A stretch of 64,000 bases of DNA from Zeimonas arvi (GTDB lineage Bacteria; Pseudomonadota; Gammaproteobacteria; Burkholderiales; Burkholderiaceae_E). The notes below the pieces were generated by a model. It worked only from the letters and a program-made list of their open reading frames with translations. It was not told the DNA's origin and did not search any database. A program made the position numbers and the translations under genes. The stretch lies in assembly GCF_008039575.1 (NCBI RefSeq), contig NZ_VDUY01000003.1, positions 434,001 to 498,000 of the forward strand. The letters run 5' to 3'. Positions 55,113 through 63,160 of the stretch are shown one piece after another. Each line of letters starts with the position of its first letter. Positions within the stretch are counted from its first letter, which is position 1.

Positions 55113-55126
55113 TGACCCAATGGTCA
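55113..55126. promoter_or_regulatory. TetR-type operator before tetR-pcm-rhodanese-tolC
   Basis: Perfect inverted repeat TGACC-CAAT-GGTCA followed by TTTA, 22 bases upstream of the TetR gene ATG. A TAACAT (-10-like) lies at 55103. The same extended sequence TGACCCAnnGGTCATTTA occurs before the RND pump genes at 24528. Confidence 0.65.
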
Positions 55127-55148
55127 TTTAGGCCCGCCCGACCCGCCG

Positions 55149-55814
55149 ATGGCTGCCGTATCGTCCCGTTCCCCGCGCTGGGAGCGCCGCAAGGAGGCGC
55201 GCCCCGGCGAGCTCCTCGACGCCGCGCTCGATCTGTTCGTGGAGCGCGGCTTCGCCGCGACCCGGCTCGACGAGGTCGCTGCACGCGCCGGCGTCAGCAA
55301 GGGCACGCTCTACCTCTACTACGCCAGCAAGGAGGACTTGTTCAAGGCGGTGGTCCGGCAGAACATCGTGCCGCTGATCGAGTCCTTCGAGCGCGAGGTG
55401 GCTGCCTGGCAGTCGGGCAGCGCGGAACTGCTGCGCGCGTTCTTCGAAGGCTGGTGGACGCGCTTCGGCGCCACCAAGCTCGCCGGCATCGCCAAGCTGG
55501 TCGTCGGCGAGGCCGGCAACTTCCCCGAGCTGGCCCTCTTCTTCCAGCAGGAGGTCGTGCTGCCCAACGCGAAGCTGCTGCGCGCGATCATCGAGCGAGG
55601 GATCGGCCGCGGCGAGTTCGCGCAGGTCGACGTGGAAGCCACGGTGCACCTGTGGATGTCGCCGCTGGTCATGAAGGCGATCTGGGAGCGCTCGATCCAG
55701 CCCTGCTGTCCGCCCGGTTTCGAGGTGCCGATCGACCGATTCCTTGACGCGCACCTGCGCTCGGTGCTCGCCGCGCTGGCCCCGCGCGACCGCCCGGCGC
55801 CGCGCGTTGGCTAG
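55149..55814 (+). CDS. TetR family transcriptional regulator
   Basis: 221 residues. The TetR DNA-binding part is clear at about 18-62: AALDLFVERGFAATRLDEVAARAGVSKGTLYLYY. The C-terminal ligand domain is similar to the AcrR-like group with DUF-type TetR_C region (KLLRAIIERGIGRGEF). It is the first gene of a probable operon with pcm, rhodanese and tolC and very likely represses it through the operator at 55113. The same operator before the RND pair suggests control of the whole pump. Confidence 0.88.
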   Translation: MAAVSSRSPRWERRKEARPGELLDAALDLFVERGFAATRLDEVAARAGVSKGTLYLYYASKEDLFKAVVRQNIVPLIESFEREVAAWQSGSAELLRAFFEGWWTRFGATKLAGIAKLVVGEAGNFPELALFFQQEVVLPNAKLLRAIIERGIGRGEFAQVDVEATVHLWMSPLVMKAIWERSIQPCCPPGFEVPIDRFLDAHLRSVLAALAPRDRPAPRVG

Positions 55815-55857
55815 AATTCCCCTTTATCCCCTCTTCGACGATCTTCCGGAACCTGCG

Positions 55858-56523
55858 ATGGACATCGAACTCGCCCGCTTCAACATGGTCGAACAGCAGA
55901 TTCGCCCCTGGGAGGTGCTCGACCAGGATGTGCTCGACCTGCTCTTCGTCGTCCGGCGCGAGGACTTCGTTCCGCCCGCCTGGCGCCTGCTGGCCTTCAC
56001 CGACATGGAGATCCCGCTGACGATCGATGGCAAGCCCACCGGCGAAGTGATGCTGGCGCCCAAGGTCGAGGCCCGGCTGCTGCAGGCCGCCGCGGTGCGA
56101 CGCCACGAGACGGTGCTGGAGATCGGCGCCGGCTCCGGCTACATGGCGGCACTGCTGGCGCACCGTGCCCGTCGCGTGGTCAGCTGCGAGATCCGCCCCG
56201 AGCTCGCCCGCTTCGCAACCGAGAACCTGTCGCGCGCGGCCGTCGCCGGCGCCGCGGTCGAGGCGCGCAACGGCCTCGAGGCGGCTGCCGAGTCGCGCTG
56301 GGACCTCATCCTGCTGTCGGGGTCGGTGCCCTTCCTTCCCGACCCGCTGCTGCAGCAGCTGAACGTGGGCGGCAGGCTGGTCGCGATCGTCGGCGAGCTG
56401 CCGATGATGGTGGCGCAGCTGGTCACCCGGGTGGGCGAGCGCGAGTTCGCCACCGAGAGCCTGTTCGACACGGTGGCCACCCCGCTGGTTGCGTTCCCCC
56501 GGAAGGAAAGCTTCCGCTTCTGA
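55858..56523 (+). CDS. Protein-L-isoaspartate O-methyltransferase-like protein
   Basis: 221 residues from the ATG at 55858. S-adenosylmethionine-binding motif LEIGAGSGYMAALLA and the following CEIRPELARFA are intact, and the N-terminus NMVEQQIRPWEVLDQDVL fits the Pcm family. However, the segment that in true Pcm enzymes reads around QxISQPYIVA is replaced by GEVMLAPKVEARLL, so substrate recognition may differ. Annotated homologues next to rhodanese-tolC are common in Burkholderiales. A -10-like TAGAAT at 55812 could give it an own promoter. The substrate is uncertain. Confidence 0.75.
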   Translation: MDIELARFNMVEQQIRPWEVLDQDVLDLLFVVRREDFVPPAWRLLAFTDMEIPLTIDGKPTGEVMLAPKVEARLLQAAAVRRHETVLEIGAGSGYMAALLAHRARRVVSCEIRPELARFATENLSRAAVAGAAVEARNGLEAAAESRWDLILLSGSVPFLPDPLLQQLNVGGRLVAIVGELPMMVAQLVTRVGEREFATESLFDTVATPLVAFPRKESFRF

Positions 56524-56552
56524 CGCACCCGCCGCACCCCGGAACCCGAGCC

Positions 56553-56996
56553 ATGCACCAGATCCAGCCCGCCCAGCTCGCCAACTGGCTCGAAGCCGCG
56601 AATGCGGATTCTGCCCGGGCGGCGAAGGCAGGCACCCGGCCGGACGCGCCCGACGCCGACATCGGTTTCCACGCGCCGGGCGCCCACGAGCACTCGCCGG
56701 CCGGCGCGCAGCATCCGCCGGTGAAAACCCCGCTGGTGCTCGACGTTCGCGAAGACTGGGAGGTGCAGGTCGGCCGGATCCCCGGCAGCCTGCACATCCC
56801 GATGCAGAAGATCCCCACGCGGCTGCACGAGCTGGTCGACGCGGGCCGCCCCATCGTCTGCTACTGTCATCACGGCATGCGCAGCATGCAGGTGGCGATG
56901 TTCCTCGAGCACCGAGGCGCGCGCGAGGTCTACAACCTGGTCGGCGGCATCGACGCCTGGGCCAGGCTGGTGGACCCGGCCTGCGCCCGGTACTGA
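56553..56996 (+). CDS. Rhodanese-like domain protein
   Basis: 147 residues. The rhodanese fold is present (LVLDVREDWEVQVGRIPGSLHIPMQ) with active-site cysteine in CYCHHGMRSMQVAMFL; the loop has the CHHGMRS composition of a GlpE/single-domain sulfurtransferase. Between the first helix and the LDVRE strand is a His/Pro/Ala-rich insertion of about 35 residues (about 20-56) not typical of short rhodaneses. It may transfer sulfane sulfur. It lies between pcm and tolC on the same strand. Confidence 0.85.
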   Translation: MHQIQPAQLANWLEAANADSARAAKAGTRPDAPDADIGFHAPGAHEHSPAGAQHPPVKTPLVLDVREDWEVQVGRIPGSLHIPMQKIPTRLHELVDAGRPIVCYCHHGMRSMQVAMFLEHRGAREVYNLVGGIDAWARLVDPACARY

Positions 56997-57058
56997 CCCG
57001 GCCGGCCGCTGCCGCCGGCGCGATGCCTTCCGATACCCAGGATGTCCCGGAGTCCCCG

Positions 57059-58513
57059 ATGACCCAGTCCCTTCTCCTCAGGACCTGCGCCGCCGCTGTC
57101 GGCCTGGCGCTGTCGGCGCCCGCGTTCGCGGTCGACCTCCTGCAGGCCTGGCGCGACGCACTGAGCAACGACTCGCAGGTGGCCAGCGCCCGGGCGCAAC
57201 TCGCGGCCACGCGCGAGCTGGTGCCGCAGGCGCAGGCCGGCCTGCTTCCGCAGGTCGGCGCCAGCGCGTCGGTCAGCCGGAGCTTCGCGGACACCAACGT
57301 CGCGCCCTCGCGCGACTTCACCAGCCAGTTTTACGGCATCCAGCTCAGCTACCCGCTCTACCGGCTGCAGAACATGGAGGCGCTCGAGCAGAGCAAGCTG
57401 CAGGCCACGCTGGGCGAAGCCCGCTTCGCTCAGGCGCAGCAGGAGCTGATCGTGCGGGTGGCACAGGCCTACTTCGACGTGCTGGCCGCGCAGGACAACG
57501 TGACCACGATCCAGGCGCAGAAACGCGCGATCAGCGAGCAGCTGGCGTCGGCCAAACGCAACTTCGAGGTCGGCACGGCCACGATCACCGACCAGCAGGA
57601 AGCCCAGGCCCGATTCGACCTGGCGGTCGCGCAGGAGCTCGCCGCGCAGAACGAGCTCGAGGTGCGCCGGGCAGCGCTCGACCAGCTGGTCGGCAGGCCC
57701 ACCGGCGAGCTCGACATGCTGCGCCCCGGCGTGGACCTGCAGGGTCCGCAGCCCGCGCGCGAGCGCGACTGGCTCGACAGCGCCCGCCGCGACGCCTGGC
57801 AGGTCAGGCAGGCCGAGCTCGGCGCCGAGATCGCACGCCGGGAGATCGACCGGCAGCGCTATGCGAAGAGCCCGACCGTCGACGTCGTGGGTTCACTGTC
57901 GCACTCGCGGAACTCGCAGGCCAACTTCGTCGGCATCCAGTCGAACAACGCGGCGGTGGGCCTGCAGCTGGCCATCCCGCTGTACACCGGCGGCGGCATC
58001 GACGCCCGGGTGCGCGAAGCGGCGGCCAACCACGAGCGCGCGCTGTCCGACCTGGAAACCGCGCGCCGCGCGGCCGAGCAAGGCGCACGCCAGTCCTTCC
58101 TGGGGCTCAACAGCGGGCTCGGGCAGGTGCGCGCGCTCGAAGCGGCCGAACGTTCCAGCCGGCTGGCGCTCGACTCGAACCTGCTCGGCTACCAGGTGGG
58201 CGTGCGGATCAACATCGACGTGCTGAACGCGCAGCAGCAGCTCTTCACCACGCAGCGCGACCTGGCGCGGGCCCGCTACGACGTCCTGATCAACGGCCTG
58301 CGGCTCAAGTCCACCGCGGGCACCCTGTCCGAGGACGACCTGCGCGCGGTGAACGCGCTGCTGGTCGATCCGTCGACGGTGCCCCCTCCGGACACGCGCA
58401 CCGGGGCGTCGCAGCCGGCAGGAGCGATGCAGCCTGCCTCGCCCACCCGGCCGGCGACCGGCGCCCCCGCGACCGGCAGCCCGGCCGCGACTACCGCTCC
58501 CGCTCGCCGCTGA
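57059..58513 (+). CDS. tolC: TolC family outer-membrane factor
   Basis: 484 residues from the ATG at 57059, with CGGAG 6 bases upstream; an ATG at 57023 is in frame but less well placed. Signal peptide to AFAVD. Two repeats of the TolC helical-barrel domain are visible (VDLLQAWRDALSNDSQVASARAQ and GGGIDARVREAAANHERALSDLE), with the NFEVGTATITDQQEAQARFD and NLLGYQVGVRINIDVLNAQQ coiled segments. The C-terminus is low-complexity Pro/Ala/Thr. It should form the outer-membrane channel of tripartite pumps, most obviously for the RND pair at 24640. It overlaps waaA convergently by 23 bases. Confidence 0.93.
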   Translation: MTQSLLLRTCAAAVGLALSAPAFAVDLLQAWRDALSNDSQVASARAQLAATRELVPQAQAGLLPQVGASASVSRSFADTNVAPSRDFTSQFYGIQLSYPLYRLQNMEALEQSKLQATLGEARFAQAQQELIVRVAQAYFDVLAAQDNVTTIQAQKRAISEQLASAKRNFEVGTATITDQQEAQARFDLAVAQELAAQNELEVRRAALDQLVGRPTGELDMLRPGVDLQGPQPARERDWLDSARRDAWQVRQAELGAEIARREIDRQRYAKSPTVDVVGSLSHSRNSQANFVGIQSNNAAVGLQLAIPLYTGGGIDARVREAAANHERALSDLETARRAAEQGARQSFLGLNSGLGQVRALEAAERSSRLALDSNLLGYQVGVRINIDVLNAQQQLFTTQRDLARARYDVLINGLRLKSTAGTLSEDDLRAVNALLVDPSTVPPPDTRTGASQPAGAMQPASPTRPATGAPATGSPAATTAPARR

Positions 58514-59963
58514 TCAGCGGCGCCAGCGCCGCCACCGTGCGCGCCGTCGCGCCGCGGTGGCGAGCGGCGAACGCCAGCGCGTGCTCGCCGAGCGACTGCC
58601 GCCGCAGCGGGTCGGCCACGATCTCCAGCGCCTCACGCAGCGCGGCGGCCGCATGCGGCGCGCGCAGCGCCGCGTTCTCGGCGATGGCCTGCTCGGCAGC
58701 GGCCTCGAAGTTGAAGGTGTGCGGACCGACGACTACCGGCACCCCGGCCGCGCAGGCCTCGATCAGGTTCTGGCCACCGAAGGGCAGCAGCGAGCCGCCG
58801 ACGATCGCCACGTCGGCCAGCGCGTAGTAGGCGAACATCTCGCCCATCGAGTCGCCGAGCACCACCTCGGCCCCGCGATCGGCTTCGGGCGGTTCGGCGC
58901 CGCCCCAGCTGCTTCGGCGGACCATCCGCAGGCCGCGGCTCGCGATCTCGCGGCCCACCTCGTCGAAGCGCTGGGGGTGACGCGGCACGATCGCCAGCAG
59001 CGGCGGCCAGCGCATCGCGGCCCGCGGCCGGACCACAGACGGGTCGTCGTCCGATGCCTGCCGCGCCCGCCAGGCCTGCCACGCGTCGAGGATCAAGGCC
59101 TCCTCGCCGTCGCGCGTGCTGGCCGCGAGCACCACCGGCCGGTGCGCCAGGTCACCGCCGGCGGCGAGCAGGCCCAGCCGCCAGACGTGGCCGAGCACCT
59201 CGAGCTTCTGCGCGGGGGCCACGTCGAACTTCATGTTGCCGAACACGCGCACGTCGGTCCGGCCCAGCTCGCGGATCCGGCCCGCATCGGCTTCGGTCTG
59301 GGCGAAGACGCCGGCCAGCCCGGCCAGCGCCGGCCGCATCAGCCAGCGCCAGCGCGAGCCCTTGCGCAGCGAGCGCTCGGAGAGCCGCGCATTGACCAGC
59401 GCCAGTGGCACGCCTGCGGCGCGCGACACCGCCACCAGGTTCGGCCACAGTTCGGTTTCGACCACGATGCCCAGGGCCGGCCGCCAGGCGCGCAGGAAGC
59501 GCCGGATGGCGAAGGGCTGGTCCCAGGGCAGCAGGGCCTGGGCCACACGCGAGGTCGCATCCGACGTACCGGCGGTCGGCGCCATGAACGCACCGAACAG
59601 TTCGCGGCCAGTCTCCAGGCCGGTGGGCGTCATGTGCGTCAGCAACAGCCTGTGACCGGGATAGCGCTCGAGCAGCGCGCGCACCAGCGGCTGCGCGGCG
59701 CGGGTCTCGCCGACCGAGACCGCGTGGACCCAGATCAGCGGCGCTTCGTCGTCGCGGCGCGGATGAAAGCCGAGCCGCTCGCCGATCCGCTCGAGGTAGG
59801 CCGGCTGCCGGCGCGCGCGCCACGCCAGATAGACGAGCGCCAGCGGCGTGGCCAGCAGCCAGGCGAGCGAGTAGAGCCCGCGGGCGAGGCGCTCGTGCAG
59901 GCGCTCGATCGCGCGCGGGGGCTGGATCTCGGCCGGTCGCTCAGGCAAGCCCGCCCTCCGCAT
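58491..59963 (-). CDS. waaA: 3-deoxy-D-manno-octulosonic acid (Kdo) transferase
   Basis: 490 residues. It adds Kdo to lipid IVA, the first step of LPS core. An N-terminal membrane anchor (LYSLAWLLATPLALVYLAW) precedes the glycosyltransferase domain with IWVHAVSVGETRAAQPLV, TELWPNL, VFAQTEADA and the nucleotide-binding end GGSLLPFGGQNLIEACAAG. The ATG at 59963 overlaps waaC by 23 bases. The 3' end overlaps tolC by 23 bases. Confidence 0.95.
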   Translation of the reverse strand: MRRAGLPERPAEIQPPRAIERLHERLARGLYSLAWLLATPLALVYLAWRARRQPAYLERIGERLGFHPRRDDEAPLIWVHAVSVGETRAAQPLVRALLERYPGHRLLLTHMTPTGLETGRELFGAFMAPTAGTSDATSRVAQALLPWDQPFAIRRFLRAWRPALGIVVETELWPNLVAVSRAAGVPLALVNARLSERSLRKGSRWRWLMRPALAGLAGVFAQTEADAGRIRELGRTDVRVFGNMKFDVAPAQKLEVLGHVWRLGLLAAGGDLAHRPVVLAASTRDGEEALILDAWQAWRARQASDDDPSVVRPRAAMRWPPLLAIVPRHPQRFDEVGREIASRGLRMVRRSSWGGAEPPEADRGAEVVLGDSMGEMFAYYALADVAIVGGSLLPFGGQNLIEACAAGVPVVVGPHTFNFEAAAEQAIAENAALRAPHAAAALREALEIVADPLRRQSLGEHALAFAARHRGATARTVAALAPLISGERER

Positions 59964-60948
59964 CGGGTCGACGGCCCGCCGGCAGCGCCGCGCGCACCCT
60001 GCCGGCGGCCTGCAGCACCGACGCCAGGTCCGGCCAGCGGCCGTCCTCGCCCAGACTCTCGGCGCGCGGGGTCCAGTAGGGGCCGAAGCGCCACGCCGGC
60101 GTGGCGGCGAACAAGGCCACCGTGGGTGCGTCGAGCGCCGCCGAGAGATGCGTGAGGCCGGTGTCCACGCCGACGACCAGCCTGGCGCGGACGATCGCGG
60201 CCGCGCACTGGCGCAGCGTGAGCTTGGGCAGCACCACCGGGCGCAGCGCGGGCGCCGCAGCGTCTGCGAGGCTCTCGGCCTGCGCGCGTTCGGCCGGGCT
60301 CCCCCAGGGCAGCGCCGCGACCAGCCCCTGCTGCGCGAGCCGCGCGATCAGCGCGCGCCAGTGCTCGTCGGGCCACTGTTTCTCGGCGCGCGAGGTCGCG
60401 TGCAGCAGCAAGGCATATGGGCGCTCGGGCAGGCCCGGCACGGGCTCCTCGGGCGGCGACAGGGAGAACACCGGCAGCCCCTCGACCCGGTAGCCGAGCG
60501 CCTGCGCCGCCAGCGAGCGCAGGCGCTCGATCGCGTGCAGCGAAGGATCGACGTCGAAGCGCCGGCGATAGGCCAGGGCCGCCAGCGGCTCGCGCGCGCA
60601 GCGCCGAGAAAAGCCGGCGATGGGCGCGCCGGTCATCCGCGCCACCCAGGCGCTCTTGACCAGGCCCTGCAGGTCGAGCGCCAGGTCGTAGCGCGCCCCG
60701 CGCAGCCGCGCGCGAACCGCCGCGATCTCGCGCCGGGTGGCGGCGTCGAACAGCGACTTGCGCCAGCGGCGGATCGCGACCGGGATCACCGCGTTCACCG
60801 ACGGATGCAGCGCCGGCAGTTCGGCGAAGGACTCCTCGACCACCCAGTCGATCCGGGCGCCGGGCATCGCGCGGACGATGTCGGTCACGACCGGCAGGGC
60901 GTGGATCACGTCGCCCATGGAGCTGGTCTTGATGAGGGCGAGGTTCAT
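59941..60948 (-). CDS. waaC: Lipopolysaccharide heptosyltransferase I
   Basis: 335 residues. Adds the first L-glycero-D-manno-heptose to Kdo. The family start NLALIKTSSMGDVIHALPVVTDI and the C-terminal VVGVDTGLTHLSAALDAPTVALF motif are present, with LLLHATSRAEKQWP typical of WaaC. ATG at 60948 overlaps the stop of the PIN toxin gene (ATGA). waaA follows, so these two LPS core genes are a transcript; the toxin pair lies in front of them. Confidence 0.95.
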   Translation of the reverse strand: MNLALIKTSSMGDVIHALPVVTDIVRAMPGARIDWVVEESFAELPALHPSVNAVIPVAIRRWRKSLFDAATRREIAAVRARLRGARYDLALDLQGLVKSAWVARMTGAPIAGFSRRCAREPLAALAYRRRFDVDPSLHAIERLRSLAAQALGYRVEGLPVFSLSPPEEPVPGLPERPYALLLHATSRAEKQWPDEHWRALIARLAQQGLVAALPWGSPAERAQAESLADAAAPALRPVVLPKLTLRQCAAAIVRARLVVGVDTGLTHLSAALDAPTVALFAATPAWRFGPYWTPRAESLGEDGRWPDLASVLQAAGRVRAALPAGRRPDAEGGLA

Positions 60949-61376
60949 CTCTCCGAGGCCAGCGCGGCAAACGGATTCCGGACCGTCATGCTCTCGAAAG
61001 CTCGACCGTCCTGCATGTCCTCCGAATACAGCACCGAGGCGCCCGCCTGCAACGCCGCCTGCACGATCATCGCGTCCCAGAACGACAACTGGTATCGGCG
61101 ACTCGCGTCGATGGCGGCCAGGATCAGTGGCGCGTCGACCTGAACCAGAGAGAATTCCGCGAAGCGACGCACTGCCCGTTCGGCGTCGGCCTCGGGCAGC
61201 GGCACGTCAAGCTTGCGCGTGACGGTAACGAAGAACTCTTGCAGCACCTGGGTGCTGAGCGTCACTCGGCCCGCGTTCGCCTCGCGCTCGAGCAGTGCCC
61301 GTGCAGCGCCCTGCTTCTGCGGGGCATCGGCGTCGAACAGGTAGACGAGGACGTTTGTATCGAAGAACGCCCGCAT
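60945..61376 (-). CDS. PIN-domain toxin (VapC type)
   Basis: 143 residues. PIN nuclease acidic residues are in FFDTNVLVYLFDAD (first Asp), STQVLQEFFVTVTRK, and SFWDAMIVQAALQAGA; a fourth is in YSEDMQDG. VapC toxins cleave specific RNAs such as initiator tRNA. The ATG at 61376 overlaps the antitoxin stop by one base; the stop overlaps the waaC start (ATGA). The toxin is thus directly coupled to an LPS core gene. Confidence 0.88.
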   Translation of the reverse strand: MRAFFDTNVLVYLFDADAPQKQGAARALLEREANAGRVTLSTQVLQEFFVTVTRKLDVPLPEADAERAVRRFAEFSLVQVDAPLILAAIDASRRYQLSFWDAMIVQAALQAGASVLYSEDMQDGRAFESMTVRNPFAALASER

Positions 61377-61609
61377 CAGCGGCGCTCGTGCAGGTCGTCT
61401 CGACTCCAGGTCCGATCGCCGCGCCGGGACGTTGCCCGGAGGGACTGCGCAATCAGGTCGCCGGCCGCCGCGGTCTGAACCGACCCGACGCCGGCGTAGG
61501 CTTCCAGAAGCTCCCGCAGGACGGCGTTGACCGACGAGCCCTGCTCGAGCGCGCGGATTCGCGCGCGCTTGAGAACTTCGTCATCGACACTGATGGTCAG
61601 ATTGCTCAT
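61376..61609 (-). CDS. Ribbon-helix-helix antitoxin (VapB-like)
   Basis: 77 residues. N-terminal MSNLTISVDDEVLKRARIRA is a ribbon-helix-helix DNA-binding segment (strand plus two helices); the C-terminal part, rich in Arg and Asp, would bind the toxin. The ATG at 61609 is chosen because GGAG lies 7-8 bases upstream; a GTG at 61615 would sit too close. It is followed by the toxin gene with a one-base overlap. It should bind the repeated palindrome at 61625. Confidence 0.85.
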   Translation of the reverse strand: MSNLTISVDDEVLKRARIRALEQGSSVNAVLRELLEAYAGVGSVQTAAAGDLIAQSLRATSRRGDRTWSRDDLHERR

Positions 61610-61624
61610 GCCCACTCTCCATTA

Positions 61625-61655
61625 CCCGTGTTACACGAGTTAAGTGTAACACGGG
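61625..61655. promoter_or_regulatory. 31-bp double operator of the VapBC-type module
   Basis: CCCGTGTTACAC (61625-61636) and GTGTAACACGGG (61644-61655) form a perfect 12-bp inverted repeat with a 7-base spacer. Each arm contains a 9-bp palindrome of its own (GTGTTACAC and GTGTAACAC), 19 bases apart. Paired sites like this are typical for ribbon-helix-helix repressors. It lies 16 bases before the antitoxin ATG. Confidence 0.75.
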
Positions 61656-61698
61656 CCATCTGCAAGGCCCATGCGCCGACCCTCGGCAGGCGCGCTGG

Positions 61699-63090
61699 TC
61701 AGAACGGCAACTCCGCCCCCGGCTTCACCGCCAGGATTGCCGCCCGGAACGCCCCCTGGATGCGCGCCAGCGCCTCGGCCGTGTCGGCCTCGAAGCGGAT
61801 CACCACCACCGGCGTGGTGTTCGACGGCCGGGCCAGCCCGAAGCCGTCCGGGTACTCGACCCGCACGCCGTCGATCGTGATCACCTCGGTGGCCCCGTCG
61901 AACTTCGCGGTGCGCTTCAGAGCCTCGACCAGCGTGAAGTTCTCGCCCTCCGCGGTCTTCAGCTGCAGCTCGGGCGTGGCCGGCGAGTCCGGCAGCGCGT
62001 TCAGCACCGCGCCCGGGTCGGCGTGGCGCGACAGGATCTCGAGCAGCCGCGCCCCGGTGTAGAGCCCGTCGTCGAAGCCATACCAGCGCTCCTTGAAGAA
62101 GACGTGGCCGCTCATCTCGCCGGCCAGCGGCGCGCCCGACTCCTTGAGCTTCGCCTTGACCAGGGAGTGGCCGGTGCGCCACATTGTGGGCCGGCCGCCG
62201 TGCGCGCGGATGTGCTCGGCGAGCTTTCGGCTGCACTTCACGTCGTAGATGATCTCGGCTCCCGGATTGCGCGAGAGCACATCCTGCGCGAACAGCATCA
62301 TCTGCCGGTCGGGCCAGATGATGTTGCCCTCCTTCGTGACCACGCCGAGCCGGTCGCCGTCGCCGTCGAAGGCCAGCCCGATCTCGGCGTCGGTCTCGCG
62401 CAGGCAGCGGATCAGGTCCTGCAGGTTCTCGACGTGGGCGGGGTCGGGATGATGATTCGGGAAGTTGCCGTCGACCTCGCAGAAGAGCTCGGTGACCTCG
62501 CAGCCCAGCGCGCGGAACAGCTGCGGCGCGAGCGCGCCGGCCACGCCGTTGCCGCAGTCGATCGCGATCTTCATCGGGCGGGCGAGCTTCACGTCGCCCA
62601 CGATCCGGTCGAGATAGCGCTGGCCGAGGTCCACGGTGCGGCAGCCGCCCCGCCCGGCCGGTGGGACTTCTTTCAGGCTGCCGGCCGCGATCGCATCGCG
62701 CAGCGCGAGGATCGCATCGCCGTAGATCGCCTCGCCGGCCACCACCATCTTCAACCCGTTGTAGTCCGGCGGGTTGTGGCTGCCGGTGACCGCCACGCCG
62801 GTGCCGGTGCCGAGTTCGAAAGTGGCGTAGTAGACGACCGGCGTGGGCACCATGCCGATGTCGACCACGCTCACGCCGGCGGCGCGAAAGCCGTCGGCGA
62901 GCGCCTGCGAGAGCGCCGGGCCGGAGAGGCGGCCGTCGCGGCCGATGACAGCTTCGGTGGCACCAGCCTGGCGGGCCTTCGTGCCGAGGGCCAGGCCGAT
63001 GGCGCGGACCGCGTCGACGGTGAGGGTGCGGTCGACGATGCCGCGGATGTCGTAGGCTTTGAAGATGGAGGGAGAGATGGGGGTCGGCAT
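61699..63090 (-). CDS. Phosphomannomutase/phosphoglucomutase
   Basis: 463 residues of the alpha-D-phosphohexomutase family (AlgC/ManB type). The catalytic phosphoserine is S104 in TGSHNPPDYNG; the metal loop is FDGDGDRLG; the sugar-binding GEMSGHVFFKE and the C-terminal phosphate loop VRYEADT-type region (VVVIRFEADTAEA) are present. It interconverts mannose or glucose 6-phosphate and 1-phosphate for LPS and exopolysaccharide sugar nucleotides. It lies between two toxin-antitoxin modules in the LPS region. Dual or single specificity cannot be read. Confidence 0.92.
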   Translation of the reverse strand: MPTPISPSIFKAYDIRGIVDRTLTVDAVRAIGLALGTKARQAGATEAVIGRDGRLSGPALSQALADGFRAAGVSVVDIGMVPTPVVYYATFELGTGTGVAVTGSHNPPDYNGLKMVVAGEAIYGDAILALRDAIAAGSLKEVPPAGRGGCRTVDLGQRYLDRIVGDVKLARPMKIAIDCGNGVAGALAPQLFRALGCEVTELFCEVDGNFPNHHPDPAHVENLQDLIRCLRETDAEIGLAFDGDGDRLGVVTKEGNIIWPDRQMMLFAQDVLSRNPGAEIIYDVKCSRKLAEHIRAHGGRPTMWRTGHSLVKAKLKESGAPLAGEMSGHVFFKERWYGFDDGLYTGARLLEILSRHADPGAVLNALPDSPATPELQLKTAEGENFTLVEALKRTAKFDGATEVITIDGVRVEYPDGFGLARPSNTTPVVVIRFEADTAEALARIQGAFRAAILAVKPGAELPF

Positions 63091-63160
63091 TACGGCTCTG
63101 TGACCTTATGAAGAGACGGAGGGCAGGCCCGGTTCGATCGCAACGGAACGAATCGGGCGC

